Below the pieces are notes generated by a model. The model searched no databases and was not told the origin of the DNA. It saw nothing but the letters and a program-made list of their open reading frames with translations. Shown here one piece after another: positions 38,350 through 48,064 of a stretch of DNA of 64,000 nt. Origin of the DNA: [Flavobacterium] thermophilum. GTDB lineage: Bacteria; Bacillota; Bacilli; Bacillales; Anoxybacillaceae. The stretch lies in contig UGGS01000001.1 of assembly GCA_900450595.1 (NCBI GenBank), forward strand, positions 496,001-560,000, in the 5' to 3' direction. How positions within the stretch are numbered: the stretch's first letter is position 1; each line of letters opens with the position of its first letter. Both the position numbers and the translations under genes were made by a program.

Positions 38350-39945
38350 GTGTGAGTAAAATATTTGTGGGTGACATTCCGAAATGATCCCCGACGAGGG
38401 TTGCGAACTTTTGTTCGCGACGCTCGTCGGGGCCACCAAGCGAAGCGCGGTAGAAAAAAGCAAATGTCATGCAAAAAGGACTCTCTCCCTGCTATGATGG
38501 TGATTGTCAACATCAACCGAAAACAGGAGGGAGAGAGTCCATGAAACATGGTGTTCGCTGTCTTGTTGGCGGCCCTTTTGGAGGAGATTGATCAACAACT
38601 GGCGGAAGCGCGGGACAAGCGCCGGTATCAGCTGAAAGACAAACGGCCGACTACGATCCAAACGCTGTTTGGAGAAGTGACGTTTCGACGGAACTACTAC
38701 TATGACCGGCAAACGGGGAACTATACCTTCTTGCTGGATGCCGAATTAGGCTTTGATGGGGCCCGATCGATCAGTCCTTGCCTCGAGGAAACGGCGGTCG
38801 AGTTGGCCGTAGAGTGCTCTTCCTACCGCAAAGCGGCCCGTACGTTGGAGTCGATCGTGGGGTATGCGGTCCTAAGCCACGAGGCGATTCGCCAACTGGT
38901 GCTGGAGGCCCCTGTCTCGCTGCACCGCCCTGTTTCCCAACGGCACGGCCGGGTGCTGTTTGTGGAGGCGGATGGACTGTTTATTTCCCGCCAGGGGAAA
39001 GGGAAACGGGCGAAAGAAGAGAAAATCCTGGCGGTTCACGAGGGATGGAAACGAAACGGTTCGCAGCTCGAGCTCGTGAACCGGCGCCACTACCTCCATG
39101 AAGGGGAGGGAGACGTGTGGGAACGGTTCGAAGAGTGGCTGATGAACGAATATGCCTATGATCCGTGCCGGGACCTGTTGATCATCAACGGCGACGCGGC
39201 GTCGTGGATCACGGCCTGCCGGGAGTATTTTGGGAAGCGGGCGTGCTTTCAGCTGGATCGATTTCATGTGGCGCGGGAGCTGCGTCAGTGTCTGTCCGGC
39301 CATCCGCGTTGGCGGGAGGTGCGGAAGAAGCTGGCGAAACAAGACGAAGAAGGACTTTTGGTCGAGCTGAACAGCGCGGTCGGCACGTTGGAGGACGAAG
39401 CGAAAGAGAAGCAGATGGCTGCCATGATCCGCCGGATCGAGTCGATGCCGGGATGCATCCGGGACTATCGGGAGTGGCTGTCGGAGCAAGGGGTGGAGAC
39501 GACCGGCATGCGTCCGATGGGCCACGCCGAGAGCGTGATGAGCCGGTTTGCGCATCGGGTGAAATCCCGCCGCAGCTGGAAAGACCAAGGGCTTCGGGCG
39601 TTTCTGAGGGCGATGGCGGCCCGAATCGACGGGATTTGGCGGAGAAATGGGCAGTTGGTGGAGGAAGAAGAGACCCGAACGGCGGCCTCGGCCTCAACAA
39701 CGTCCAAGCGGATCGAACAGGCCAAACGGAAGGCCGGACGGTTATGGGCAGATGTGGTGCGTCAGAATCTACCGTGTCTGCAGCGGTCCCGGGACACCGA
39801 TCCATCAAGCGTTGTCGGCGCTCCGGGATGGTGGTTGGGTGTAAAAAAATGGAATATCGTATCATCGCCTCAAGATGAGGGATGAGAGTCCGAAAGCGCT
39901 TACGATATGAATTCCTGAAAATGGTTCGCTAACTAGTGATTGACA
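38350..39945 (+). mobile_element. ISLre2-family element, degenerate; ends not resolved
   Basis: A block of about 1.6 kb carrying an ISLre2 (UPF0236) transposase lies between the mscL fragment and a 5'-truncated yjiH gene. GATCCCCGACGAGGGTTGCG and CGCGACGCTCGTCGGGG (38387-38432) form a strong subterminal hairpin on the left. I could not find convincing matching terminal repeats, so both boundaries are approximate. Confidence 0.65.
38548..39885 (+). pseudogene. ISLre2-family (UPF0236) transposase, altered at both termini
   Basis: The open frame of 445 codons contains the core UPF0236 sequence: GEVTFRRNYYYDRQTGNYTF, RVLFVEADGLFISRQGKG, LLIINGDAASWITACREYFG, FQLDRFHVARELRQCL and MGHAESVMSRFAHRVKSRRS. 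At the front, a strong ribosome site (GGAGGGAGAG) points to ATG 38541 in another frame, suggesting that codons between MKH and VFAVLLAALLEE were deleted. At the end, LPCLQRSRDTDPSSV looks frameshifted: the alternative frame gives GTPIHQALSALRDGGWV and a stop at 39844. Probably inactive. Confidence 0.75.
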
Positions 39946-40452
39946 ACGCCCGTAGTGAACCGAAAAAATGTTCTCCACAAAGTCTTGACTGACTCAGCGG
40001 TAGGACAGTCAAAAGGGATTGGGACAAACATATGGGAAAATTTGCGCGATGGCTTCATCATGACGATGGGCATTTTGCCTTCCATTATGTCAGTCGGACT
40101 GATCGGGCTGCTGCTCGCTGAATATACGCCGTTGTTTGACTGGTTGGGCTACCTGTTCTACCCATTCACCCTTCTGTTGCAAATCCCTGAACCGCTGTTG
40201 GCCGCGAAAGCTTCGGCCATTGAAATCGCGGAAATGTTTTTGCCCGCTTTGCTTGTCACCGAAGCTCCGCTTGTCACAAAATTCATCATTGCGGTCGTAT
40301 CCGTCTCGGCGATCCTATTCTTTTCCGCTGTCATTCCATGCATTGTATCCACTGAGATTCCGCTCAGTTTGTCGAAACTGCTCGTCATTTGGTTTGAGCG
40401 GACGGTATTGACGCTCATCCTCACCGCGCCGCTCGCATATTGGCTGCTTTGA
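39940..40452 (+). pseudogene. YjiH-like (nucleoside-recognition/GATE domain) membrane protein, 5' truncated
   Basis: About 165 codons, VNRKNVLHKVLTDSAVGQSK onward, with membrane segments GFIMTMGILPSIMSVGLIGL, FDWLGYLFYPFTLLL and FIIAVVSVSAILFFSAVIPC. They match the C-terminal part of the YjiH family (about 440 residues; transporter-like GATE proteins). The first 270 or so residues are missing because the ISLre2 element abuts the gene. The remaining frame opens with a TTG lacking a ribosome site, so it is treated as a remnant. Together with the mscL fragment it shows that DNA was deleted around the IS. Confidence 0.8.
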
Positions 40453-40553
40453 CGGGAGCGCGGCGCTTCGATGAAAACGGACATCGATGGGGTGGCTGCG
40501 ATTTTCAGGTTCGCCGCCATTCCATCAACCCGATTGAGAAGTTTCAGCGCCAT

Positions 40554-40583
40554 GAAAGCCTGTCCACCTCCGAGACAGGCTTT
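40554..40583. terminator. Bidirectional terminator between yjiH remnant and mscL
   Basis: GAAAGCCTGTC (40554-40564) pairs perfectly with GACAGGCTTTC (40574-40584 region), loop CACCTCCGA. It touches the stop codon of mscL. Confidence 0.7.
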
Positions 40584-40978
40584 CACGTCGTTTCCCGCTG
40601 CTGCTTTAACAAATCGCGAATCTCTGTCAATAGCTCCTCCTCTTTCGTCAGCGTCGGCGCGGTTTCCTTCACCTCTTCCTGCTTTTTCACCCGTTCATAC
40701 AGCGTGTTGATCAATTTCACAAACAGGAAAATCGAAAACGCGATGATCAAAAAGTCGACGACCGTTTGGATAAACGCCCCATATTTCACTTCCGCTTTGC
40801 CGACTTTCCACGACAGGCCGCTGAAATTGATGCCTCCCAACAATAAGCCGACGAGCGGCATGATGATGTCATTGACGAGCGAAGAAACGATTTTGCCAAA
40901 TGCCCCGCCGATAATGACCCCGACGGCCAAGTCGATGACATTGCCGCGGACGGCGAATTTTTTAAACTCGTTCCACAT
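40583..40978 (-). CDS. mscL: Large-conductance mechanosensitive channel
   Basis: A 131-residue MscL. It begins [20 protein letters not shown] with the conserved amphipathic N-terminus, first membrane helix [20 protein letters not shown], and second helix [20 protein letters not shown]; the C-terminal helix [18 protein letters not shown] is cytoplasmic. It opens under membrane tension to release solutes on osmotic downshock. ATG 40978 has AAGGAGGAG upstream; the in-frame extension to 41014 lacks one. A fragment of a second, diverged mscL lies at 38224-38346. Confidence 0.95.
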   Translation of the reverse strand: MWNEFKKFAVRGNVIDLAVGVIIGGAFGKIVSSLVNDIIMPLVGLLLGGINFSGLSWKVGKAEVKYGAFIQTVVDFLIIAFSIFLFVKLINTLYERVKKQEEVKETAPTLTKEEELLTEIRDLLKQQRETT

Positions 40979-41128
40979 GCCGATCTCCTCCTTATTGAAA
41001 CGATTCGTTTGCATTATACCCGATCAGTGGCAACATTGAAACTTTCTGATTTAATTCATAGAAAAACAATCTATTTTATAGTATTATAAAGTAAGCTAAT
41101 GAACAAACAGCAAAGGAGGAAGTGCACC

Positions 41129-42349
41129 ATGGAAATGACTGCACAACAAGACGTTCGCGCGAAACAGGCGGCGAACGCCCCGAAAAATCCAACCGCATGG
41201 ATCATTGCGGTCTCCTGTTTTGTGTTAATCGGCGGAGCACTGTTCTTATATAGCCGCGTGTCTTGGCAACAGGCGCTTTTGTACGTGCTGGGTGCGTTTG
41301 GCGGCTTTGTGCTTTATCAAGCCCATTTCGGTTTTACTTCGGCCTGGCGGAAATTCATTTTGTACCGTCAAGGGGAAGGCATTCGAGCACAGATGGTCAT
41401 GATGGCGGTGGCAAGTGCGTTGTTTTTGCCGTTGCTGATAAAAGGATCGATATTCGGCCATTCCGTTGCTGGGAATGTGCATGAAGTCGGCATTGCTGTC
41501 ATGATTGGTGCCTTTATTTTCGGGATCGGCATGCAGCTGGGTGACGGCTGCGCGTCCGGGACGCTGTACCATATTGGCGGCGGTGATACGAACGGTGTCG
41601 TCACCTTGATCGGGTTTATCGCTGGATCGGTCATTGCGACGACGCATTTTGATGTTTGGATGCGTATGCCGCACGTCGATCCGATTTCGCTTATTGCTTC
41701 GTTTGGTGCATGGGGCGGCTTTCTGCTGCAACTTGTTTTGCTGGCGGTTGTCTATTATGTCGTGACGGTGATGGAAAAGCGGCGCCACGGCAAGCTGTTG
41801 ACGACACCGCTTGAACACCGCCACGGATGGAAAACCATTTACAAAGGCCCATGGTCATTGTTGGTTGGCGCGTTATTATTGGCGCTGATGAACGTGCTTG
41901 TTCTCATGTTCAAAGGTTCGCCGTGGGGCATCACATCCGCATTCGCCTTGTGGGGAGCGAAGTTTGTCCAGCTGTTTGGTGTCGATCCGACGGCTTGGGC
42001 GTATTGGCAAGATGAGGCGAAACGGCAGGCGCTCGCCAATCCGCTCTACTACGATACAACGACGGTCATGGACATTAGCTTAATGTTCGGCGCCTTATTG
42101 GCGGCAGCGCTCGCTGGCCGCTATGCGAAACCCGTGCAATGGAAGCGGCCGACGCGCATGACAATCGGTGCACTCATCGGTGGATTGATGATGGGATACG
42201 GTGCCCGGTTGGCGTTCGGCTGCAACATCGGCGCGTATTTCAGCGGCATCGCTTCCTTCAGCGTCCATGGTTGGATTTGGTTTGTGTTTGCTTTCCTTGG
42301 CAGCTTGATCGGTGTCAAGTTGCGTCCGTATTGTGCGTACAAAAACTAA
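41129..42349 (+). CDS. YeeE/YedE family (sulfur transport, TsuA-like) membrane protein
   Basis: A 406-residue protein with about nine to ten membrane helices. Cysteine-containing motifs GMQLGDGCASGTLYHIGGGD (near residue 145) and LAFGCNIGAYFSGI (near 370) are those through which TsuA/YeeE proteins pass thiosulfate. The N-terminal 30 residues are polar and cytoplasmic. AAAGGAGGAAG precedes ATG 41129. No TusA/YeeD-type sulfur carrier gene is adjacent, so the partner must be elsewhere. Thiosulfate as substrate is inferred from family. Confidence 0.87.
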   Translation: MEMTAQQDVRAKQAANAPKNPTAWIIAVSCFVLIGGALFLYSRVSWQQALLYVLGAFGGFVLYQAHFGFTSAWRKFILYRQGEGIRAQMVMMAVASALFLPLLIKGSIFGHSVAGNVHEVGIAVMIGAFIFGIGMQLGDGCASGTLYHIGGGDTNGVVTLIGFIAGSVIATTHFDVWMRMPHVDPISLIASFGAWGGFLLQLVLLAVVYYVVTVMEKRRHGKLLTTPLEHRHGWKTIYKGPWSLLVGALLLALMNVLVLMFKGSPWGITSAFALWGAKFVQLFGVDPTAWAYWQDEAKRQALANPLYYDTTTVMDISLMFGALLAAALAGRYAKPVQWKRPTRMTIGALIGGLMMGYGARLAFGCNIGAYFSGIASFSVHGWIWFVFAFLGSLIGVKLRPYCAYKN

Positions 42350-42363
42350 ACGTTCGAACATCG

Positions 42364-42395
42364 GCATCCCGTCGTTTTGGCGGGGTGCTTTCTTT
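42364..42395 (+). terminator. Terminator after the YeeE/YedE gene
   Basis: GCATCCCG (42364-42371) pairs with CGGGGTGC (42381-42388, one G-T pair), followed by TTTCTTT. Confidence 0.7.
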
Positions 42396-42528
42396 ATGCA
42401 GGACGGCATATGGTACAATGGGCAGTGAGGCTTCGACAAGAGCAGCTGCCTGCTTGTTTGAAATCGTTTTCCTTGTTTTGGGAGAGCGGAAGGAGGACAG
42501 CGGTGCTTATTGGAAGGAGGGAAAAGGC

Positions 42529-43470
42529 ATGCGGCAAACGGCCTCGATCGTCTGCATTGGCGGGGCGAACGTCGACCGAAAGGCGCGGTTGCTCACTCCG
42601 TTTCGGCTCGGCACGTCCCATCCCGTCACCACGACGCAAACCGCGGGTGGGGTGGCGAGAAACATCGCCGAAAACTTAGGACGGCTTGCTCAACCTGTTT
42701 CGCTCGTCAGCACCGTTGGCGATGATCGCGATGGACAGTGGCTCGTTGACGTGACGAGCCGATATGTCAATACGAGCTTCATCGTGCGAACGCCAAAAGC
42801 GAACACCGGGACGTATACAGCGGTGCTCGATGAACGCGGCGAGATGGTTCTCGCCTTGGCGGATATGGCCATTTATGATACAGTGGGGGAAGAATGGCGA
42901 AAGCAACAATGGACTCGGCTCGGTCCGATTTCTGCGGTCGTGCTTGACACGAATTTCCCGAAGGCTGTCATTCGTTCGGTGATTGCACAATGTCGCCAAG
43001 AGGACATCCCGCTTTGTGTTGTGACGGTGTCGGTTCCAAAAGTGAAGCGATTGCCCAGCGATTTGTCTGGTGTGACGTGGTTTGTCACGAATGAAGCGGA
43101 GGCTAAGGAATTTGTGGGACGCGACGGACATACGGACGACATCATGAAAGCGATCCTTCAAGCCGGCGCCCAGAACGTTGTCGTCACGCGCGGCGCAAAC
43201 GGCGTCGCGTACGCCACCAAGCAAGGGGAAACAGAAGCGATTGCAGCGCCGAAGGTTGAGGTCACCGACGCCACCGGAGCGGGCGACGCCTTTGCGGCTG
43301 GATTTTTGTACGGCGTCTTAGGCGGACATACGGTGGAAGACGCCTGCCGCTTTGGGATGAGCAGCGCGGCGCTTACGCTGCAAACGGCCGAAACGGTGCA
43401 TCCCGCTTTGAATGAACACCTGTTGCAAGCCGCCTATGCGCGGTATTTTTGCGAAGGGGGAACGAAGTGA
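42529..43470 (+). CDS. psuK: PfkB-family carbohydrate kinase, probably pseudouridine kinase
   Basis: A 313-residue ribokinase-family protein. N-terminal [13 protein letters not shown], the substrate segment [16 protein letters not shown], and the C-terminal signature [20 protein letters not shown] with the catalytic Asp and anion hole are present. It is separated by one base from psuG, so the product should phosphorylate pseudouridine to pseudouridine-5'-phosphate. TGGAAGGAGGGAAAAGG precedes ATG 42529; the open frame further upstream has no such signal. Confidence 0.88.
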   Translation: MRQTASIVCIGGANVDRKARLLTPFRLGTSHPVTTTQTAGGVARNIAENLGRLAQPVSLVSTVGDDRDGQWLVDVTSRYVNTSFIVRTPKANTGTYTAVLDERGEMVLALADMAIYDTVGEEWRKQQWTRLGPISAVVLDTNFPKAVIRSVIAQCRQEDIPLCVVTVSVPKVKRLPSDLSGVTWFVTNEAEAKEFVGRDGHTDDIMKAILQAGAQNVVVTRGANGVAYATKQGETEAIAAPKVEVTDATGAGDAFAAGFLYGVLGGHTVEDACRFGMSSAALTLQTAETVHPALNEHLLQAAYARYFCEGGTK

Positions 43471-43471
43471 T

Positions 43472-44377
<906 letters not shown>

Positions 44378-44382
44378 TGCGA

Positions 44383-44415
44383 ACGCCCCCCGCCTTGATG
44401 GAAGGGCGGGGGCGT
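44383..44415. terminator. GC-rich hairpin after psuG
   Basis: ACGCCCCCCGCC (44383-44394) pairs with GGGCGGGGGCGT (44404-44415). No T tract, so termination is uncertain; it could serve both converging genes. Confidence 0.5.
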
Positions 44416-44431
44416 GATGGCAGTGGAGGAT

Positions 44432-44785
44432 TTATCGAGCGTGAAGCAAATGGCGGATTTTTCGATCATGCTGGGCGATTTTGACGGAGTGGAAGTCGAC
44501 CGTTTCTTGTGTTTCAACTGGTTCGACGCGGATGTGGCCGAGTTTCGCTTCGAGCCGTTCGAACCGTTCGTTCACGGTGCGCTCCAACTGGGCGATCTGC
44601 CGCTCAAACCGTCCGTCCATCTCCTCAATGCGCTTGTCCATTTCATCCGTTTTTTCATTCAACGCTTGGACTTGGCGTTGAAGCGAGTCGAATTTCTCAT
44701 GGAGCGCTTCGAACTGCTTGCGCATATCGGACGCGTACAAGTCAAGCACTTGCAAAATTTGCGCCAATATCGTTTTTTCTTCCAC
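44432..44785 (-). CDS. Coiled-coil hypothetical protein
   Basis: A 117-residue, fully helical, highly charged protein, MEEKTILAQILQVLDLYASD onward, with heptad pattern from residue 25 to 90 (LHEKFDSLQRQVQALNEKTD; EMDKRIEEMDGRFERQIAQL) and a short C-terminal segment HDRKIRHLLHAR. It resembles DUF/phage-type coiled-coil or integral-less hemolysin-XhlA-like proteins but no transmembrane helix is present. No family assigned. The start is GTG 44785 with GGAAGGAGG 8 bases upstream; the GTG at 44794 is inside that box. Convergent with psuG. Confidence 0.68.
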   Translation of the reverse strand: MEEKTILAQILQVLDLYASDMRKQFEALHEKFDSLQRQVQALNEKTDEMDKRIEEMDGRFERQIAQLERTVNERFERLEAKLGHIRVEPVETQETVDFHSVKIAQHDRKIRHLLHAR

Positions 44786-45059
44786 CCTCTTCACCTCCTT
44801 CCATTTCTAGCATATCAAACAAGCGAGTTTGCGAGAAGGAACAACAGTTTCAAATCAAGCGGATTTTGTCTATGATAGAGGAGGAGATGCTGTGATGTTT
44901 GAAATGACCAAGAGCTCCTTTGGCTGCCCATTTCCATCGCATCGGCCGCTGCTTGTGTTCCATGTATGAAGGAAGAACCCGCAAACCCGTCGCGAGGAGG
45001 TTGAATGTCGATATTCTGTCAGCGACGGGGGGAAATTTCAGAAAAAAGAAGGTGTGATC

Positions 45060-46226
45060 ATGTCCTTTATTCAAACAATCGAGCCGCATTTGTTTAGCGA
45101 CCATCCTGTCCTCCGCCAGTTTGCGTTTGACGCAATCGAAGAGTATCCGGATATTCCAGCCGCGCTTGTGGAGCGTTTGGTGGATGAGGCTGTAACGGCG
45201 GACAACGAAGAAACACGGAGGATGATTTTGCACGGCATCTCCAAACAGCCGTTGACCGACCGAGCGCTTGAGCAGTTGTTGAGCATGAAAGATGCAGCGA
45301 AGTACATCCGTTGGTTTTTCCCGTTTCCAGCCGCCCAGCTCGAAAAATACGGAGAACAGCTGCTCCCTCACTTCCCGCGGTCTTGGCAGCGAGCTGTCCG
45401 CCTTGCTTTAGAAGGAACGGAAGATGACGTATGGGAACACTATTTTTCAGTGCTTTCGCATTTGCACGAGGAAGAGTTTCACAATCACGATTGGTTTTTA
45501 GTAGCCAAGCAAGCCGTGCGCATTCTCGTTGAACGCGGATGGATGACGAAGGAAGATATCGGTCTGACATGGATGAAAAACGAGCAACAGCCTTGGTTTT
45601 CGTATGACGGCATTTTGGCGGTGTATGCGGTCTCGCTCGTCGGCGCCGCTGAATATATTCCCCGCCTCGCCCGACTGTTGGAACAACAAGACGGTGATGT
45701 GCTTGTTGATCAAGCCGTTTCCACCTTATCGATGTTCCAACGTGAAGAAACGATCGAAGCGGTGCGCCCATATGCGTTTCAGGAAGACACGGCGCTGTCC
45801 GCTATTCATGTGCTCGCCAACATCAAATCTAAACAGGCCGTGCGTGTATTGCGAGAAGTCTTTTCCAAGCAGCGCGATGATGACCTCCAAGCATTTTGCT
45901 TTGAGGCGCTTTGCCATCAGCTGGATAAAGAGGCGCTCCCAGAAGTAGAGCAGTATGTAAAAAGAGCGGAAAAACGAGGGCGTTCTTGGATGATTGATGT
46001 CGAACAGAACGCGTACGCCTATTATACGATTCTAGAGATCGATCACCCGAAGCTGGAAACGTGGAGAGCCATTGCCGAGCAGCGGTATCGCCATTTTCAA
46101 GCCGTGCTGCAAACACCTCCGCGGCCGACCAACATCCCATACCGCCGAAAAGAGCGAAAAATCGGCCGTAACGACCCATGTCCGTGCGGCAGCGGGAAAA
46201 AGTATAAAAAGTGCTGTGGCAAATGA
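45060..46226 (+). CDS. HEAT-repeat-like protein with C-terminal SEC-C zinc motif
   Basis: A 388-residue soluble protein made of helical repeats (for example [20 protein letters not shown] and [20 protein letters not shown]) and ending in a SEC-C motif, [20 protein letters not shown] (about residues 368-387), the zinc knuckle shared with the SecA C-terminus. Proteins of this layout are found in Bacillaceae; a scaffold or SecB/ribosome-linked role is only a guess. ATG 45060 has AAGAAGGTG upstream. The region 44795-45059 holds no gene. Confidence 0.82.
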   Translation: MSFIQTIEPHLFSDHPVLRQFAFDAIEEYPDIPAALVERLVDEAVTADNEETRRMILHGISKQPLTDRALEQLLSMKDAAKYIRWFFPFPAAQLEKYGEQLLPHFPRSWQRAVRLALEGTEDDVWEHYFSVLSHLHEEEFHNHDWFLVAKQAVRILVERGWMTKEDIGLTWMKNEQQPWFSYDGILAVYAVSLVGAAEYIPRLARLLEQQDGDVLVDQAVSTLSMFQREETIEAVRPYAFQEDTALSAIHVLANIKSKQAVRVLREVFSKQRDDDLQAFCFEALCHQLDKEALPEVEQYVKRAEKRGRSWMIDVEQNAYAYYTILEIDHPKLETWRAIAEQRYRHFQAVLQTPPRPTNIPYRRKERKIGRNDPCPCGSGKKYKKCCGK

Positions 46227-46252
46227 GAACGCTGCTTTGTCTCAAAGAAACA

Positions 46253-46289
46253 GCCCGCCCCCACGCGGTGGCGTCGGAAGCGGGCCTTT
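46253..46289 (+). terminator. Terminator after the SEC-C gene
   Basis: GCCCGC (46253-46258) pairs with GCGGGC (46280-46285) around a second hairpin, followed by CTTTT. Confidence 0.6.
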
Positions 46290-46369
46290 TAACATCTTTC
46301 CGAAAGAAGTCTCCCACTTCTAAACGAAGTGAAAGTGGGAGATGAATTTCGGTTAGGTATAGCCTAAAA

Positions 46370-46399
46370 TTGTCTCTTTTTTGTGTGTTATGATATAAT
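46370..46399 (+). promoter_or_regulatory. Promoter of IS605 tnpA
   Basis: TTGTCT (46370-46375), 18-base spacer, TATAAT (46394-46399), 33 bases before tnpA. Confidence 0.7.
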
Positions 46400-46431
46400 C
46401 AGTTTTAGAAAAATGAAAGGCTGTTGTATCA

Positions 46432-46830
46432 ATGAAATTAGACAATAATAACCATTCAGTGTTCCTATTGTATTATCATCTTGTGCTGGTTGTAAAATAT
46501 CGCAGACAAGTGATTGATGATACCATATCTGACTATGCAAAAGATATGTTTGTGAGATTGGGTAAAAATTACAATATTTCCTTGGTCGAATGGAATCACG
46601 ATATGGACCATGTGCATATTTTGTTCAAAGCACATCCAAATAGTGAATTATCCAAGTTCATCAATGCCTATAAAAGTGCAAGTTCTCGACTGATCAAAAA
46701 GCATTTTCCGCAAGTGAAAAGAAAACTGTGGAAAGAATATTTTTGGTCAAGAAGCTTTTGCCTGCTTACAACGGGTGGTGCGTCCATTGAAGTAATCAAA
46801 AAATATATCGAAAATCAAGGTATGAAGTGA
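46432..46830 (+). CDS. tnpA: IS200/IS605-family transposase TnpA (Y1 HUH)
   Basis: A 132-residue single-domain transposase. The metal-binding HUH motif is H60-V-H62 in MDHVHILF, and the nucleophilic tyrosine is Y125 in VIKKYIENQ. It excises and inserts single-stranded DNA at element hairpins. ATG 46432 with GAAAGG upstream. The Y1 enzyme is complete. tnpB follows after 12 bases in the same direction. Confidence 0.93.
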   Translation: MKLDNNNHSVFLLYYHLVLVVKYRRQVIDDTISDYAKDMFVRLGKNYNISLVEWNHDMDHVHILFKAHPNSELSKFINAYKSASSRLIKKHFPQVKRKLWKEYFWSRSFCLLTTGGASIEVIKKYIENQGMK

Positions 46831-46842
46831 TGTGGTGTCGAT

Positions 46843-47952
46843 ATGGCAAACAAAGCCTATCAGTTCCGTCTATACCCAACAAAAGAACAAGAAGAATTGC
46901 TCGCCAAAACCTTCGGTTGTGTCCGTTTTGTGTATAACAAAATGCTTGAAGAACGCATACAAATGTTTGAAAAGTTCAAGGACGATCAAGAATCCTTGAA
47001 ACAGCAAACATTTCCGACCCCTGCCAAGTACAAAAAGGAGTTTCCTTGGCTAAAAGAAGTGGACAGCCTTGCGCTGGCAAATGCTCAACTAAATTTGCAG
47101 AAAGCGTTTCAACACTTCTTTTCTGGCCGCGCTGGATTTCCCAAGTTCAAAAACCGCAAGGCGAAACAGTCGTACACCACAAATGTGGTAAATGGCAACA
47201 TCAAGCTTTCAGATGGCTATATCAAGCTGCCCAAACTGAAATGGATCAAGCTAAAGCAACATCGGGAGATTCCTGCCCACCATATCATCAAGTCTTGTAC
47301 GATCACGAAAACCAAAACAGGAAAATACTATATTTCTATTCTCACAGAGTACGAACCTCAACCTGCCCTAAAAGAAGTACAAATGGTTGTTGGGCTTGAC
47401 TTTTCCATGAGTACGCTGTATGTCGATAGCGAGGGTAAGAGAGCCAATTATCCTCGATTCTATCGCAAAGCATTGGAAACATTAGCGAAAGAACAGCGTA
47501 AATTGTCTCGTAAAAAGAAAGGCTCGAATCGTTGGCACAAACAGCGTCTGAAAGTAGCGAAGCTGCATGAGAAAATTGCCAACCAGCGTAAGGACTTTCT
47601 GCATAAGGAGTCGCACAAATTAGCGAAACGGTATGATTGCGTGGTCATCGAAGACCTCAACATGAAAGGGATGTCACAAGCCCTCCATTTCGGTCAAAAT
47701 GTTCATGACAACGGCTGGGGCATGTTCACCACTTTCCTTCAGTACAAGCTGGCCGAACAGGGGAAGAAGCTGATCAAAATCGACAAATGGTTCCCCTCGT
47801 CCAAAACGTGTTCGTGCTGCGGTCGAGTCAAGGAGTCTCTATCGCTTTCTGAACGGACATTCCGCTGTGAATGTGGATTCGAGAGCGACAGGGACGTCAA
47901 TGCGGCCATCAATATCAAACATGAGGGCATGAAACGATTGGCGATCGTCTAA
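46843..47952 (+). CDS. tnpB: RNA-guided nuclease TnpB
   Basis: A 369-residue TnpB, the ancestor-type protein of Cas12. RuvC residues are D186 (VVGLDFSMST), E270 (VVIEDLNMKGM) and D351 (SDRDVNAAINI); the zinc finger is CSCCGRVKESLSLSERTFRC followed by ECG. N-terminal KAYQFRLYPTKEQEELLAKT is typical. All catalytic residues are present, so it should cut DNA using an omega RNA from the element's right end, cleaving the empty donor site and so helping the element persist. ATG 46843. Confidence 0.94.
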   Translation: MANKAYQFRLYPTKEQEELLAKTFGCVRFVYNKMLEERIQMFEKFKDDQESLKQQTFPTPAKYKKEFPWLKEVDSLALANAQLNLQKAFQHFFSGRAGFPKFKNRKAKQSYTTNVVNGNIKLSDGYIKLPKLKWIKLKQHREIPAHHIIKSCTITKTKTGKYYISILTEYEPQPALKEVQMVVGLDFSMSTLYVDSEGKRANYPRFYRKALETLAKEQRKLSRKKKGSNRWHKQRLKVAKLHEKIANQRKDFLHKESHKLAKRYDCVVIEDLNMKGMSQALHFGQNVHDNGWGMFTTFLQYKLAEQGKKLIKIDKWFPSSKTCSCCGRVKESLSLSERTFRCECGFESDRDVNAAINIKHEGMKRLAIV

Positions 47953-48062
47953 TTTGTCCTCGAACCGTGGGGCACACGGGGATCGCTCGGTCAACTTCCC
48001 ATCATGAGATGGGATTACCCGAGAAGCCCCCACCTCTAAGCGAAGCGTAGGTGGTGGGAGTA
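47850..48062 (+). ncRNA. Probable omega RNA (reRNA) of the IS605 right end
   Basis: In IS200/IS605 elements the TnpB guide RNA overlaps the 3' end of tnpB and ends at the right boundary, its last bases being flanking DNA. Here 47953-48062 is non-coding, GC-rich and holds two hairpins (CCCATCATGAGATGGG and CCCACCT...AGGTGGTGGG). The guide would be the bases just right of the element, starting near TATGTCACAAAGACACAGCC. Extent of the RNA is inference. Confidence 0.65.
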
Positions 48063-48064
48063 TG

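Larger units (their letters stand above)
46305..48064 (+). mobile_element. IS605-type (IS200/IS605 family) element with tnpA and tnpB
   Basis: Subterminal hairpins mark the ends: CTCCCACTT/AAGTGGGAG (46311-46341) on the left and CCCACCT/AGGTGGTGGG (48029-48059) on the right, the latter preceded by the CCCATCATGAGATGGG hairpin (47998-48013). No inverted terminal repeats or target duplication, as expected for single-strand HUH transposition. TnpA and TnpB are both intact. Exact cleavage sites are not determined. Confidence 0.88.

Noticed and set aside
38387..38432. Palindrome GATCCCCGACGAGG...CTCGTCGGGG considered as a terminator of the mscL fragment
   Set aside because: It lies on the upstream side of the fragment and within the ISLre2 block, with no T-run; more likely a subterminal IS hairpin.
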